DNA of 11,444 nucleotides, taken from assembly GCA_933822405.4 (NCBI GenBank), contig CAKOGP040002012.1, forward strand, positions 1 through 11,444. Reading direction: 5' to 3'. The notes below the pieces were generated by a model. The model was not told where the DNA came from. It saw nothing but the letters and a program-made list of their open reading frames with translations, and searched no databases. Position numbers and translations under genes: made by a program. Of the stretch, positions 4,645 through 11,444 are shown one piece after another. The DNA is from Cylindrotheca closterium. Taxonomy: Eukaryota; Bacillariophyta; Bacillariophyceae; Bacillariales; Bacillariaceae. Each line of letters starts with the position of its first letter. Within the stretch, counting starts at the first letter, position 1.

Positions 4645-7566
4645 ATGAACAGAAGTGGTAGCAGTATCGTGAAGAAGCACCTGAACAGTAGAATAGTCGA
4701 GAATACGACTGCTATTCTGGGAGATGGTGCCACCAATGCTGAAGACGAGCTTGGACATGACTTCAAGCAAAGACTTAAAAAAACTTTGTCACATGAAAAA
4801 ACGGACAAGACCAGGAGAGACTACCGCAATCGAATTCTAAGAATGACAAAGTATTTTCAACAGAAGTGCTTCAGATACTTTGAAGCTGGTGTTCACAAAA
4901 ACACATCTGCAGAAATGAATGATCCTGCAATGTACTTTTATGATAAGTACGAGTATGATCTTATTTATGCAGGTCTAAACGTAGATTATGTTCTCAAGTT
5001 TCTCATGGATCAAGAGAGAACTGCAGCAGGCAATCTGCGCACCAAGGCAGATATGCAAAAGTTTCGAGATGCTATCAAGTGGGGTGCCCAAATCCGTGGC
5101 GAAGCACTGTCCCAAGAGTGCTGGGACAAATTGGATCTTTATCTTTTCTCCTACAAGCGACAGGTTGCAGCTGGGAAGGGGAATGGGGATGTCCAAACAA
5201 AGGAGGCAGACCCAATCACAAAAGAGCTTTACATGTTAATTTGCAAGTGGGCGTCTGAAGATGGCAATACAATGGTAGACTTTTGGACAAAGACCCAGTG
5301 GAACTGCATGAGCCGTTGTGGCAACATTGACTACCTTGGATTCAGCAACTTCAGAATTGTTTTGGATGCACATGCTGTTACACATGACACTACAAAAAAG
5401 GATAAAGATGGCGATAGATGTTTTGCTAAACACATTTATGCAAATCATGAGTATCACTATTTGTGCCAGTGGACAGCCATGGGTAACTACTGTGCCTTGT
5501 ACAAAAACGAGCTTGGACAAACTCAGAAACTTTTCATGTGGAATACCAAGGACGGCAGTGCTGCAAAGAAATATCAAGAACAGCTGAAAGCTCTTGTGAA
5601 TAAAACTGAGGAAAGGAGAAACATTGTTAGTTCTCACTGTCGAAAAGGGCACTTCAATGCTTACGGTTTGCGGAAAGGAGCCGCAAGCTATGCAAGCTCA
5701 GGAACCACATGTGCCCCGTCCCTTTCTTCTATTGCACACCGTGGTGATTGGTCAATGGGCTCCGTCTTTGACATATACTGGAGATTTTTGCCAGTTGGCG
5801 ATCATTACTTGGGCCAGATACTATCAGGAAAGGACCCAATGAAACCATCATTCAAGACCTTACCTCCACATTGGAAAATGGCAAATCCGATGGGCCACCC
5901 ACTGATCCGCGAAGTCATGAACGCCAACTTTGGTCCCATCTTAAAAACACATAGTGAAGCGGACTATGATCCTACAGGTTTGTTGTTGCGTTGCCTAGCA
6001 TGCATGGTATGGCATGCCAAGTCGTTCCAGGAGTACATTGCCCATAACCCAAGCAACGAACTTGTCAAGGTTCCATTCTACAACATGAGAGGATCAGAAA
6101 TTGACGCATTGCAACAGCTTATCACTGTTGAACCAACTCCCGATGTCATGACCACTGTTACTGGCGTCCCGCCACACATTGAAACAACTTGCCAAATGAA
6201 GGCAATTCATGACAACTTAATACAGTTACTTGCACAAACAAGAATCAGTGAGGACAACCAGAAGCAGCGCGACGAGCAATTGAAGGCAGACCTTGTTGCG
6301 GCTGTTCACCATGGAATAGAGCAGAATGCAATTTCGAACGGCAACATTACTGCAAAAGGTATCAATGACATCATTCAAAAGCACCAAGACGCAACAAATA
6401 AACAACTTACCGAACATTTGCAAGCAATGCTTAGGAGCCTGCCTCCTCAGTTCCAAGGTGGTCAGCCAGCTCAGATTCCGCCACCTGGAAATCAAGTTCA
6501 GCAAGGGGGTGGATTGTTGCTTCAAAAGCCTGATCAAGGAAAATACTTTTACACCGAAAGGTTCTGGTCCGTTCCGGAAGACTTTGAGTTCCCTCCAAAG
6601 CCAAACCTTCCCCAAGCGCTTCGATGCTGGCTCAAGGGTATAAGGTATGGCAACAATTATGTGAAACCATTTCGCCAGCTACGACCAAAGGACCTCCCAA
6701 CCACAGCACTCCAGTCACAGATGCGAGTTGAATGGCAGAAATTTTTCAAGTATCTCGAGAACAATGGGTTAGAAATGCCTAGTAACACGAGCGAAGAAGT
6801 GACTGAAGCACAATTGGAACGTACTACCGATGAGATGTGGGACCTTTTGGAAAAAAAGGTTTCCTATGCATTCACAAGAAAGAATGCAAAAAGCCACTGT
6901 CTTTCTACTTTCGCAAGGAAGGTATCGCCGTCAGAAATTGTTAAGAATGGAAATCCGTCAGATAAAACTTACTTGGAATCGAGGCAGAAGGCAAAACCTG
7001 CCGCACGACAGTATAAAAATCGAGTCCGACCGCTGGCTAAAAATCCAAAGTACCTCAGAAGAGGAAAGCAAAAGACAACAGCAAATGCAACGAATCCAGC
7101 AAGATTGCAACAGGCAACAATTCATGCAGGAGCGGGTATCTTGCTTGAGCCGATAGACCACTCACCTCGTGTCTTGAATTCGACTCGATATTCAATTGAA
7201 GCAAATGCAGAACAGGATCGAATGATGGAAGAGTATGGTGTTGGTCGTGGTCCAACTGGGCCTCCAGCTGTTGCCATCGGACATCACGACCAAACATCAC
7301 CCACATATCTTCAAGAACTCATTGACAGATTTGGAATCAGGCATCCATATCCGCCAATATCAGTTCCAGGACCACTAGGACCATGTGCTTGTGCCGGTTG
7401 CTCCAAAGAGTTGGAACTTGGGCGACACCGATGTGCCCGATGCAACATCGTCATTCACAATAACTGTGCGATGGATCGAAATTGGTACATGCAAAAGAAT
7501 GGTGAGGAAATGTGTTTTTGTAGTGATCAGTGCAAAAAGAATCTTCCCGGTGGAAGATACTTGTAG
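4645..7566 (+). CDS. Crypton-like tyrosine recombinase with coiled coil and zinc-binding tail, 973 aa
   Basis: A transposase-type site-specific recombinase, expected to nick and rejoin DNA through a 3'-phosphotyrosine. Residues 45-175 form a helical core-binding domain (TDKTRRDYRNRI at 53-64). The catalytic domain follows: R224 (MSRCGNIDYLGF), K252 (TTKKDKDG), Y340-x2-R343 (AYGLRKGAASYA), W369 (HRGDWS) and nucleophile Y378 (DIYWRF). From memory of Cre (R173, K201, H289, R292, W315, Y324), the spacings are 28/116/3/23/9 there against 28/116/3/26/9 here. The usual His is Tyr340. Then come a long post-catalytic region, a coiled coil (518-598), a Pro/Gln linker (599-625), a Trp-rich possible second DNA-binding domain (632-730), a basic NLS-like stretch (780-815) and a Cys/His tail (914-963). 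The start has A at -3 and an in-frame full-length ORF without introns. No RT or zinc-knuckle partner is adjacent. Crypton class is inference; a DIRS- or virus-derived YR is the alternative. Confidence 0.85.
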   Translation: MNRSGSSIVKKHLNSRIVENTTAILGDGATNAEDELGHDFKQRLKKTLSHEKTDKTRRDYRNRILRMTKYFQQKCFRYFEAGVHKNTSAEMNDPAMYFYDKYEYDLIYAGLNVDYVLKFLMDQERTAAGNLRTKADMQKFRDAIKWGAQIRGEALSQECWDKLDLYLFSYKRQVAAGKGNGDVQTKEADPITKELYMLICKWASEDGNTMVDFWTKTQWNCMSRCGNIDYLGFSNFRIVLDAHAVTHDTTKKDKDGDRCFAKHIYANHEYHYLCQWTAMGNYCALYKNELGQTQKLFMWNTKDGSAAKKYQEQLKALVNKTEERRNIVSSHCRKGHFNAYGLRKGAASYASSGTTCAPSLSSIAHRGDWSMGSVFDIYWRFLPVGDHYLGQILSGKDPMKPSFKTLPPHWKMANPMGHPLIREVMNANFGPILKTHSEADYDPTGLLLRCLACMVWHAKSFQEYIAHNPSNELVKVPFYNMRGSEIDALQQLITVEPTPDVMTTVTGVPPHIETTCQMKAIHDNLIQLLAQTRISEDNQKQRDEQLKADLVAAVHHGIEQNAISNGNITAKGINDIIQKHQDATNKQLTEHLQAMLRSLPPQFQGGQPAQIPPPGNQVQQGGGLLLQKPDQGKYFYTERFWSVPEDFEFPPKPNLPQALRCWLKGIRYGNNYVKPFRQLRPKDLPTTALQSQMRVEWQKFFKYLENNGLEMPSNTSEEVTEAQLERTTDEMWDLLEKKVSYAFTRKNAKSHCLSTFARKVSPSEIVKNGNPSDKTYLESRQKAKPAARQYKNRVRPLAKNPKYLRRGKQKTTANATNPARLQQATIHAGAGILLEPIDHSPRVLNSTRYSIEANAEQDRMMEEYGVGRGPTGPPAVAIGHHDQTSPTYLQELIDRFGIRHPYPPISVPGPLGPCACAGCSKELELGRHRCARCNIVIHNNCAMDRNWYMQKNGEEMCFCSDQCKKNLPGGRYL
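7384..7536 (+). other. Cys/His zinc-binding tail of the YR protein (PHD/MYND-like)
   Basis: Residues 914-963 show C914, C916-x2-C919-x10-C930-x2-C933-x4-H938-x2-C941-x15-C957-x-C959-x3-C963. The C4-H-C order and spacing resemble PHD-type or related treble-clef fingers that bind chromatin or protein partners; the final FCSDQC also resembles MYND or TRASH fingers. It could steer the recombinase to chromatin. The exact finger class cannot be decided by eye. Confidence 0.65.
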
Positions 7567-7577
7567 GAAATACCTTG

Positions 7578-7583
7578 AATAAA
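7578..7583 (+). terminator. AATAAA poly(A) signal of the YR gene
   Basis: A canonical aataaa hexamer starts 12 bases after the TAG stop (7564-7566). Its position suits 3'-end formation of the recombinase mRNA with a very short 3' UTR. Confidence 0.55.
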
Positions 7584-8047
7584 AGTAAATGCATGTTTCA
7601 TCGTCGTCGATTGATGGTTCATGATTTTCTGTCTTTTTTGATGAACACCAAATTCGTTGTGATCGGAATTGTGTCAAATTGGTACAAAATCAACGTACGA
7701 AATACGTAGAAACACCGCATGAATTTAGTATATGAAGAAACCCGGAAATAGATATACTTTTCGGAAAGCGTACTCGAGCGATTGTTCCTCGTACAAAATT
7801 CCACGTGTGCCTACACAGAAAGCGGAACTCAGCGATCCGGAATATGTATGTTTTTTATATACTCATTCATTTTCGAAGGCTCATATTAGTCATATACTAT
7901 CATGAAAGTTTTCTTCCGTCTACGTTAGATGATTGATAGACGGACAGGCAACGACCCCAACCCGGTTTCTAACCAAAACAAAACTGCAGCAGCTTTCGTT
8001 GCAGAGACTCATTTTCTTCATCTAGGCAGCTCCATGCATTTCCAAAA
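7584..8047. other. Intergenic region with the right end of the YR element and promoter of the next gene
   Basis: About 460 AT-rich bases without a coding frame. No terminal inverted repeat or direct repeat shared with the left flank of the YR gene is visible, as expected for Crypton-like elements, so the element's edge is undefined. A tatata at 7856-7861 lies about 190 bases before the next ATG, and a CACGTG occurs at about 7802. Confidence 0.4.
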
Positions 8048-8944
8048 ATGTCCGATGACGAGCCTTCGATCAGCGGTAATCTAGAAGTTTCATCTGATGG
8101 AGAACGAAACCGATTGTGGAGAACCTTTCGTTTCATCCTGGCGATCATGATATTCTACGTTGTAATGCTGTTCTTTGACTATGAACATGAAACTATTCTA
8201 TTGATTGTCGGTGCCGCTTGCTTTCTATTTTGGCTCTTATATATGTTGGTCATTATAACGATGATGGTTTGCGCGGACTGGTCTTCTCCGAACATGCAAG
8301 GCGCGGAGGAGCAGGGTCTGACGAATAATGAGACGACTACACCAGTAAATGGTCTATCGCCAACCAATGTGGACGACTTGTGTTCCGTACCTTTCGCTAC
8401 AACATCACAGTATATTCGATCAAATCTCGACATAACAACTCCTGGGATGTATCCTGTTGATGGCGGGTATAACATTGTTTACAACGCTATTTTCTTTGGC
8501 AAAACACTCCGGAGTCAAGCTCGATTGCAACTTTACTTTCAAAGAACGTCGAACGGATGGTCAATCTCGGGGTCTAGTGAAACTGCATCTGGCTCACGAG
8601 ATATTTCGGAAGGTTTTGTCAATTCCATCGGTCAAATGTATTGGATTATTGATGACGATCGAGAAGAACCCTGCATATATCGAGGCATTATGGATATTCA
8701 GACAAGCATCATGTGTGATGGAGAATTCCAGAGTGCGAGCGATACAAGTCGTGCCAAAGGTCGAATTGTAAGGCTTGAAAAAAGGAACAGAAACGACGAA
8801 AATGTGCGACATGGAATGGCCAATACTGATGGCAGCATCAACCGAAGCAAGAAGACTGCTCACCGATCGAGCTTGAAGCAGTTAGCCGAAAAGCAATCGG
8901 TGGAAATGGTTGATTTTTCTACAAAAGGAGATCGTTTGATGTAG
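8048..8944 (+). CDS. Hypothetical two-span membrane protein, 298 aa
   Basis: Probable host gene of unknown function. The ATG sits in a good context (ccaaaaATG). A 25-residue acidic/polar N-terminus precedes two hydrophobic spans at about 26-44 and 49-74, joined by a very short acidic turn (DYEHE), so a hairpin with both ends on the same side, probably cytosolic, is likely. No N-terminal signal peptide is seen. Residues 115-245 look like a mainly beta soluble domain: IVYNAIFFG, ARLQLYFQR, NGWSISGSSE, ISEGFVNSIGQMYWIID, CIYRGIMDI, CDGEFQS. The repeated pattern (W-x-I-x-G, then a Gly/Tyr-Trp strand, then R/S-G-x-M/F-D) resembles a domain I have seen in uncharacterised diatom proteins, without a known role. 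The C-terminal 50 residues are charged (KKTAHRSS, LAEKQSVEM). Codon use looks balanced, unlike the T-poor retroelement. Confidence 0.75.
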   Translation: MSDDEPSISGNLEVSSDGERNRLWRTFRFILAIMIFYVVMLFFDYEHETILLIVGAACFLFWLLYMLVIITMMVCADWSSPNMQGAEEQGLTNNETTTPVNGLSPTNVDDLCSVPFATTSQYIRSNLDITTPGMYPVDGGYNIVYNAIFFGKTLRSQARLQLYFQRTSNGWSISGSSETASGSRDISEGFVNSIGQMYWIIDDDREEPCIYRGIMDIQTSIMCDGEFQSASDTSRAKGRIVRLEKRNRNDENVRHGMANTDGSINRSKKTAHRSSLKQLAEKQSVEMVDFSTKGDRLM

Positions 8945-9050
8945 CAATTGTGTGATTGAGATCAATGGAAATAGCAGTGAAAAGATCAGAGATTTGAGCC
9001 GCGAACGATCTCAGAGCTTGGCTTGCAAGACAGAAAGCAAAAGGGCGAGA

Positions 9051-9329
9051 ATGAATCCAATTCTTGAGGTGGTTGCGATGTGGCGCTCAGTGGCGGTAAA
9101 TCTTGCGGGTGATAGGCTATTGCATGCAATTATAATATCAAGAGTCTATCGCGGGGCAATATTGTTGAAGGAGGCCGATTGGAAGGAACAGAAACAGCGA
9201 TGTTTCGAACAGTGCATCCAGACCATGGCAAACAAGAACCAGGATCTTTTGGAGTCAAACAAAACCTCTATTGCAAAGGAACAGGTTCGTTGTCACAGGG
9301 CAACTCAAAAGTTGAAGAAAATGCTTTAA
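9051..9329 (+). CDS. Possible short ORF, 92 aa, low confidence
   Basis: The frame is open from just after the stop of the membrane-protein gene, but its first in-frame ATG is at 9051, giving 92 residues. The product would be mostly helical and charged, with a hydrophobic segment (LLHAIIISRVYRGAILL) and a Lys/Gln/Glu-rich C-terminal helix. No motif is recognised and the start context is unremarkable. It may be a 3' untranslated region, a shifted remnant of a longer protein, or chance. Confidence 0.2.
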   Translation: MNPILEVVAMWRSVAVNLAGDRLLHAIIISRVYRGAILLKEADWKEQKQRCFEQCIQTMANKNQDLLESNKTSIAKEQVRCHRATQKLKKML

Positions 9330-9645
9330 AATGCATGAGATGGTTGAAGAAGAATGAATGTTTGCACAATGCTGTAGCGAATATAATGAATATTACTGTA
9401 CGGCACAGTGTCATATTTTAAAACAGAAAAACTGGCTGGTACAGTACAGTACCGCCTGGTGTTTTGATGTTGGGTGACGACAAGGAAAAAAAGACGTAAA
9501 ACCTTGTTGTCTGAAAATTAATTGATTTGTTTGCAAAAACATGCACGTAAACGATCCATTGCTAGCATCGCCAACGTTCACCAACGTTCAATTTTTAGTT
9601 TTAAGACGGAAGGTCTAACGGAGACGAAAGCTCGAGAATGAATCA
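9330..9645. other. Non-coding AT-rich spacer
   Basis: No gene is supported here. It contains a GTAC-rich run near 9440-9456 (overlapping tacagtac), an A-rich stretch near 9485-9492 and a perfect 10-bp direct repeat at 9571-9590. It may include the promoter of whatever gene the decayed ORF at 9646 once was. Confidence 0.5.
9571..9590 (+). repeat. Perfect 10-bp tandem repeat
   Basis: ccaacgttca occurs twice without a spacer. Each unit contains the palindrome AACGTT. It lies 56 bases before the start of the decayed ORF. It could be a regulatory site pair or a footprint of a small insertion; I see nothing that decides between these. Confidence 0.6.
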
Positions 9646-10575
9646 ATGGATTCCTTTCATCATACTGACAACGGTCAAATGGCCGTCACAACAGCATTGC
9701 TCCGCAACACCAAGTCCGATCACTTTATCAAACTTGTGTGCGAGTATACATCAAGAAATACGTTTATTTCTTCCTTTCCTACCAAGACGCTACATGAAAA
9801 TATTCCTGGAAATGGACAAGTTCAGCCGACATTTATGCTTATTGCACACCTGGTACAGGCAAGCAACTATTTGGATGCAACAGATTATAACGTGCTGACC
9901 CTGGTGACTCCGGCTTTGGCAAAAGATTCTCTGCTTTTGGAGTTTCCGTTCCCCTGTCCTTGGAAGACTACTCGCAAAAGACAATGGGGTTTTGGGAAAG
10001 TGCACAAAGATCGCTACAGTACCTATGCAAAGGTCAACCCTCGATCCATGATTCATTATGCTTAGGGCTTTCTGTCGACAGTGGATAGACACAATGTGAT
10101 TTTTGCATTGCCTCAGTGGCGCCAATATGCCTCTCTTTGTCGCTTTGCCTCTGTCACTTTGCTGGCTTGTTTGAAAGAACCACGTGTTCTGCCAGCAATG
10201 GTATTCCAACAAGATGATCCTTTACGGGCAAAGCTCAATTCAGCGGGTCTTCTTCGTTTTGATTTTCTACATGGGGATTTCATTCGTTGGTTGGGTGGCG
10301 ATTAAGTCAATTCTGATCAAGCTTTCAACGCAGAATGGGATGTCATTGACTCTACTTTGCATAACAAAGAGATTCCGGCTGGAGACCCACCACTCAATTT
10401 TGAAATGGCTTGTCACATCCAAACAGAAGGTGTTCCTATCAAACCCCAATACACGACTCCTATGTGTGCTACTGTCCTTCGGGAAGAATATGATAACCAT
10501 CCTGCAGTTGCCGCCAATGCTTCCCATCAGAAAAGAAAGTTTGGTCATATTGATCGGCTGGCTCATGTCACATTA
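9646..10575 (+). pseudogene. Decayed ORF of a repeated diatom protein family, two in-frame stops
   Basis: About 310 codons stay in one frame from the ATG at 9646 but are cut by TAG (10063-10065) and TAA (10303-10305). Between the stops the product reads like real protein (ALPQWRQYASLCRF, FLHGDFIRWLGG), and it continues after the second stop with NAEWDVIDSTL and LREEYDNHPAV. The combination DFIRWLGG, then about 100 residues, then YDNHP recalls a multi-copy family in diatoms that, in my memory, continues into a reverse-transcriptase-like region; I cannot verify this. Recognisable protein stops near 10575, where palindromic non-coding sequence begins. No intron borders fit the stops, so recent nonsense decay is the simplest reading. 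Alternatives are readthrough of a functional gene or sequencing error at one stop. Confidence 0.55.
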
Positions 10576-10835
10576 GGACATGGCTTGCTCTGCTTGTGTC
10601 ACGTGACCACGTGCTTTTTACCGTCGCGGTTCGATTGGAACCTTTTCATGTTTAATTTTACCTCTGCGATAATGTCACATGCCTCATGTGATATTGTCAC
10701 CTGGCTCAGCTGTAGTGCTCAAATAGCATAGCTGACAAAATTACGTTTCTCACGTGAACACAACCAATGCACAACGTCATAATGTCACTGAGTGCATGTC
10801 TTCTAATCACACAAATTAGGTTATAATATCGTCAA
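10576..10835. promoter_or_regulatory. CACGTG/TGTCAC-rich palindromic non-coding region
   Basis: CACGTG occurs at 10600-10605, 10608-10613 and 10751-10756; the first lies in the perfect palindrome gtcacgtgac. tcacatg-cct-catgtga forms a hairpin at 10675-10691. TGTCAC recurs at about 10566, 10598, 10674, 10695 and 10784, and an ACGTCA occurs near 10776. CACGTG is a known bHLH/bZIP core and TGACGT-type sites are known diatom cAMP/CO2 response elements. A regulatory role here is inference. No coding frame is convincing. Confidence 0.35.
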
Positions 10836-11040
10836 TTGCATTGCTATTTTAATCCACACCACTTCTATTATCATCTATTGGTTTTCTTGTCACCACTCTT
10901 GCTGTCCTATCTATTCACACTGAACTTCTCATTGTTTGCATCGCTTCAAACCAACCAACCAACCATCCATGCCCTGCCTCCTACAATCAGCCATGGGCAC
11001 CACTGTCAACTTGCGGATGTTCTTGAATCTCAAGTGACAA
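10836..11040 (+). promoter_or_regulatory. CA/CT-rich leader-like stretch with a 22-codon ORF
   Basis: A pyrimidine- and A-rich segment, with (AACC)x4 at 10949-10964, leads into an ATG at 10969 and a 22-codon reading frame ending TGA at 11035-11037; a second in-frame ATG (gccATGG) has a strong start context. This could be a 5' leader with a first exon or upstream ORF, or the edge of another element. No downstream coding continuation is visible, so the reading stays open. Confidence 0.25.
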
Positions 11041-11444
11041 TTTTTCCTATATGACCCCGATCCACGAAATACCCACCCAAAATTCGGGTGGAATTTGGAA
11101 TTCTGGGGACAAAGCAAAAATTTCAAAAAGCACCTACGGACCTAAAACCTTTTCAAAGCGCTAGAGAGAATACTTTGCCCATCCCTTGTAAAAAATCCTA
11201 AGTTCTTAGGAGGTGTTAGAGGGGCTCCAGTGCAGAAAACAACTTTCTGCTAACGGCTAAAAAACAGCCGTTAGTCAATTTGACTCAATTGACTTGACAT
11301 TGACTCGTGGGATTGCCAAAAAAAACTCAAGAGGCTGGAGGCAGATCTCGTACCATACGACCTTGTTGCGATTACATTCTTAGATAAATTTCAATGCGAT
11401 ATTATAAGTATATATATTTCCTAGGACTGGGTACACTCTGAATT
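11041..11444. other. Non-coding block with clustered hairpins
   Basis: No gene is seen. Perfect short inverted repeats occur at 11073-11091 (6-bp arms), 11197-11210 (6-bp), 11232-11250 (7-bp), 11250-11274 (9-bp) and 11273-11294 (7-bp). TTGAC occurs four times in 11280-11305, and a (TA)n run lies near the right edge. The last three hairpins directly abut. Confidence 0.5.
11232..11294. repeat. Three abutting hairpins
   Basis: gcagaaa/tttctgc (11232-11250), ctaacggct/agccgttag with a 7-base A-rich loop (11250-11274) and agtcaat/attgact (11273-11294) follow each other with one- or two-base overlaps. Arms are perfect. Such an array is unusual for plain intergenic DNA and may mark a non-autonomous element end or a structured RNA. 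Confidence 0.7.

Noticed and set aside
5236..5652. A 138-codon minus-strand frame inside the YR gene
   Set aside because: It runs opposite the catalytic domain, where the plus strand encodes the recognisable recombinase motifs, and has no motif of its own.
4485..7861. Terminal repeats bounding the YR element
   Set aside because: I compared the left flank (4320-4644) with the right flank (7567-7870) by eye and found no shared direct or inverted repeat long enough to claim an edge.
9179..9421. An 80-codon frame overlapping the possible 9051-9329 ORF
   Set aside because: The two frames compete, neither has motifs, and its start is not an ATG.
10184..10576. A 130-codon frame offset from the decayed ORF
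   Set aside because: The frame with stops shows protein-like motifs (FLHGDFIRWLGG, YDNHP), whereas this one reads as a hydrophobic shadow.
10625..10645. A ggttcga motif resembling a tRNA T-arm or B box
   Set aside because: There is no 5-bp T stem with correct pairing, no anticodon arm and no acceptor stem around it.
10836..11054. A hydrophobic 72-residue frame that looks like a signal or membrane peptide
   Set aside because: It begins at a TTG, lies in pyrimidine-rich leader-like sequence that favours Leu/Phe/Ser codons, and has no ATG in a good context.

Overview
The window looks like transposon-rich nuclear DNA of a diatom, probably a pennate one. The evidence is intron-poor genes with A at -3 of the start codon, TATA and AATAAA signals, low gene density, LTR-retrotransposon debris and a Crypton-like tyrosine recombinase (YR). 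Diatom Cryptons are described in the literature. The species cannot be named from the sequence alone. There is no sign of an operon, a bacterial ribosome-binding site, a CRISPR array or an rRNA gene.

Layout. (1) 1-1461, minus strand: an uninterrupted 487-codon 5' part of an acidic, gag-like protein of unknown family, running off the left edge. (2) 1600 to about 4110, plus strand: the 5'-truncated, decayed 3' end of an LTR retrotransposon. It holds the end of the integrase core, a GPY/F-like integrase C-terminus present twice through a 516-bp tandem duplication, a C-terminal extension domain, two 60-bp repeats and a purine tract. (3) 4113-4517: a small ORF of unknown origin. (4) 4645-7566: an intact 973-aa YR protein with catalytic-residue spacing close to Cre, a coiled coil, a second possible DNA-binding region and a Cys/His zinc-binding tail. 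This is the centrepiece of the window. (5) 8048-8944: a 298-aa protein with two membrane spans, the best candidate for an ordinary host gene. (6) 8945-9640: weak ORFs and AT-rich sequence. (7) 9646 to about 10575: a decayed ORF held in one frame but cut by two nonsense codons, resembling a repeated diatom protein family. (8) 10576-11444: no convincing gene, but palindromic CACGTG/TGTCAC-rich sequence, a CA/CT-rich leader-like stretch and a cluster of hairpins.

Working together: there is no gene cluster of common function. The region reads as nested or adjacent mobile elements of at least three kinds around one probable host gene. The YR protein is the only element gene that looks complete and could still be active. 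Whether the decayed ORF at 9646-10575 belonged to the same element type as the YR is an open question raised in the findings.
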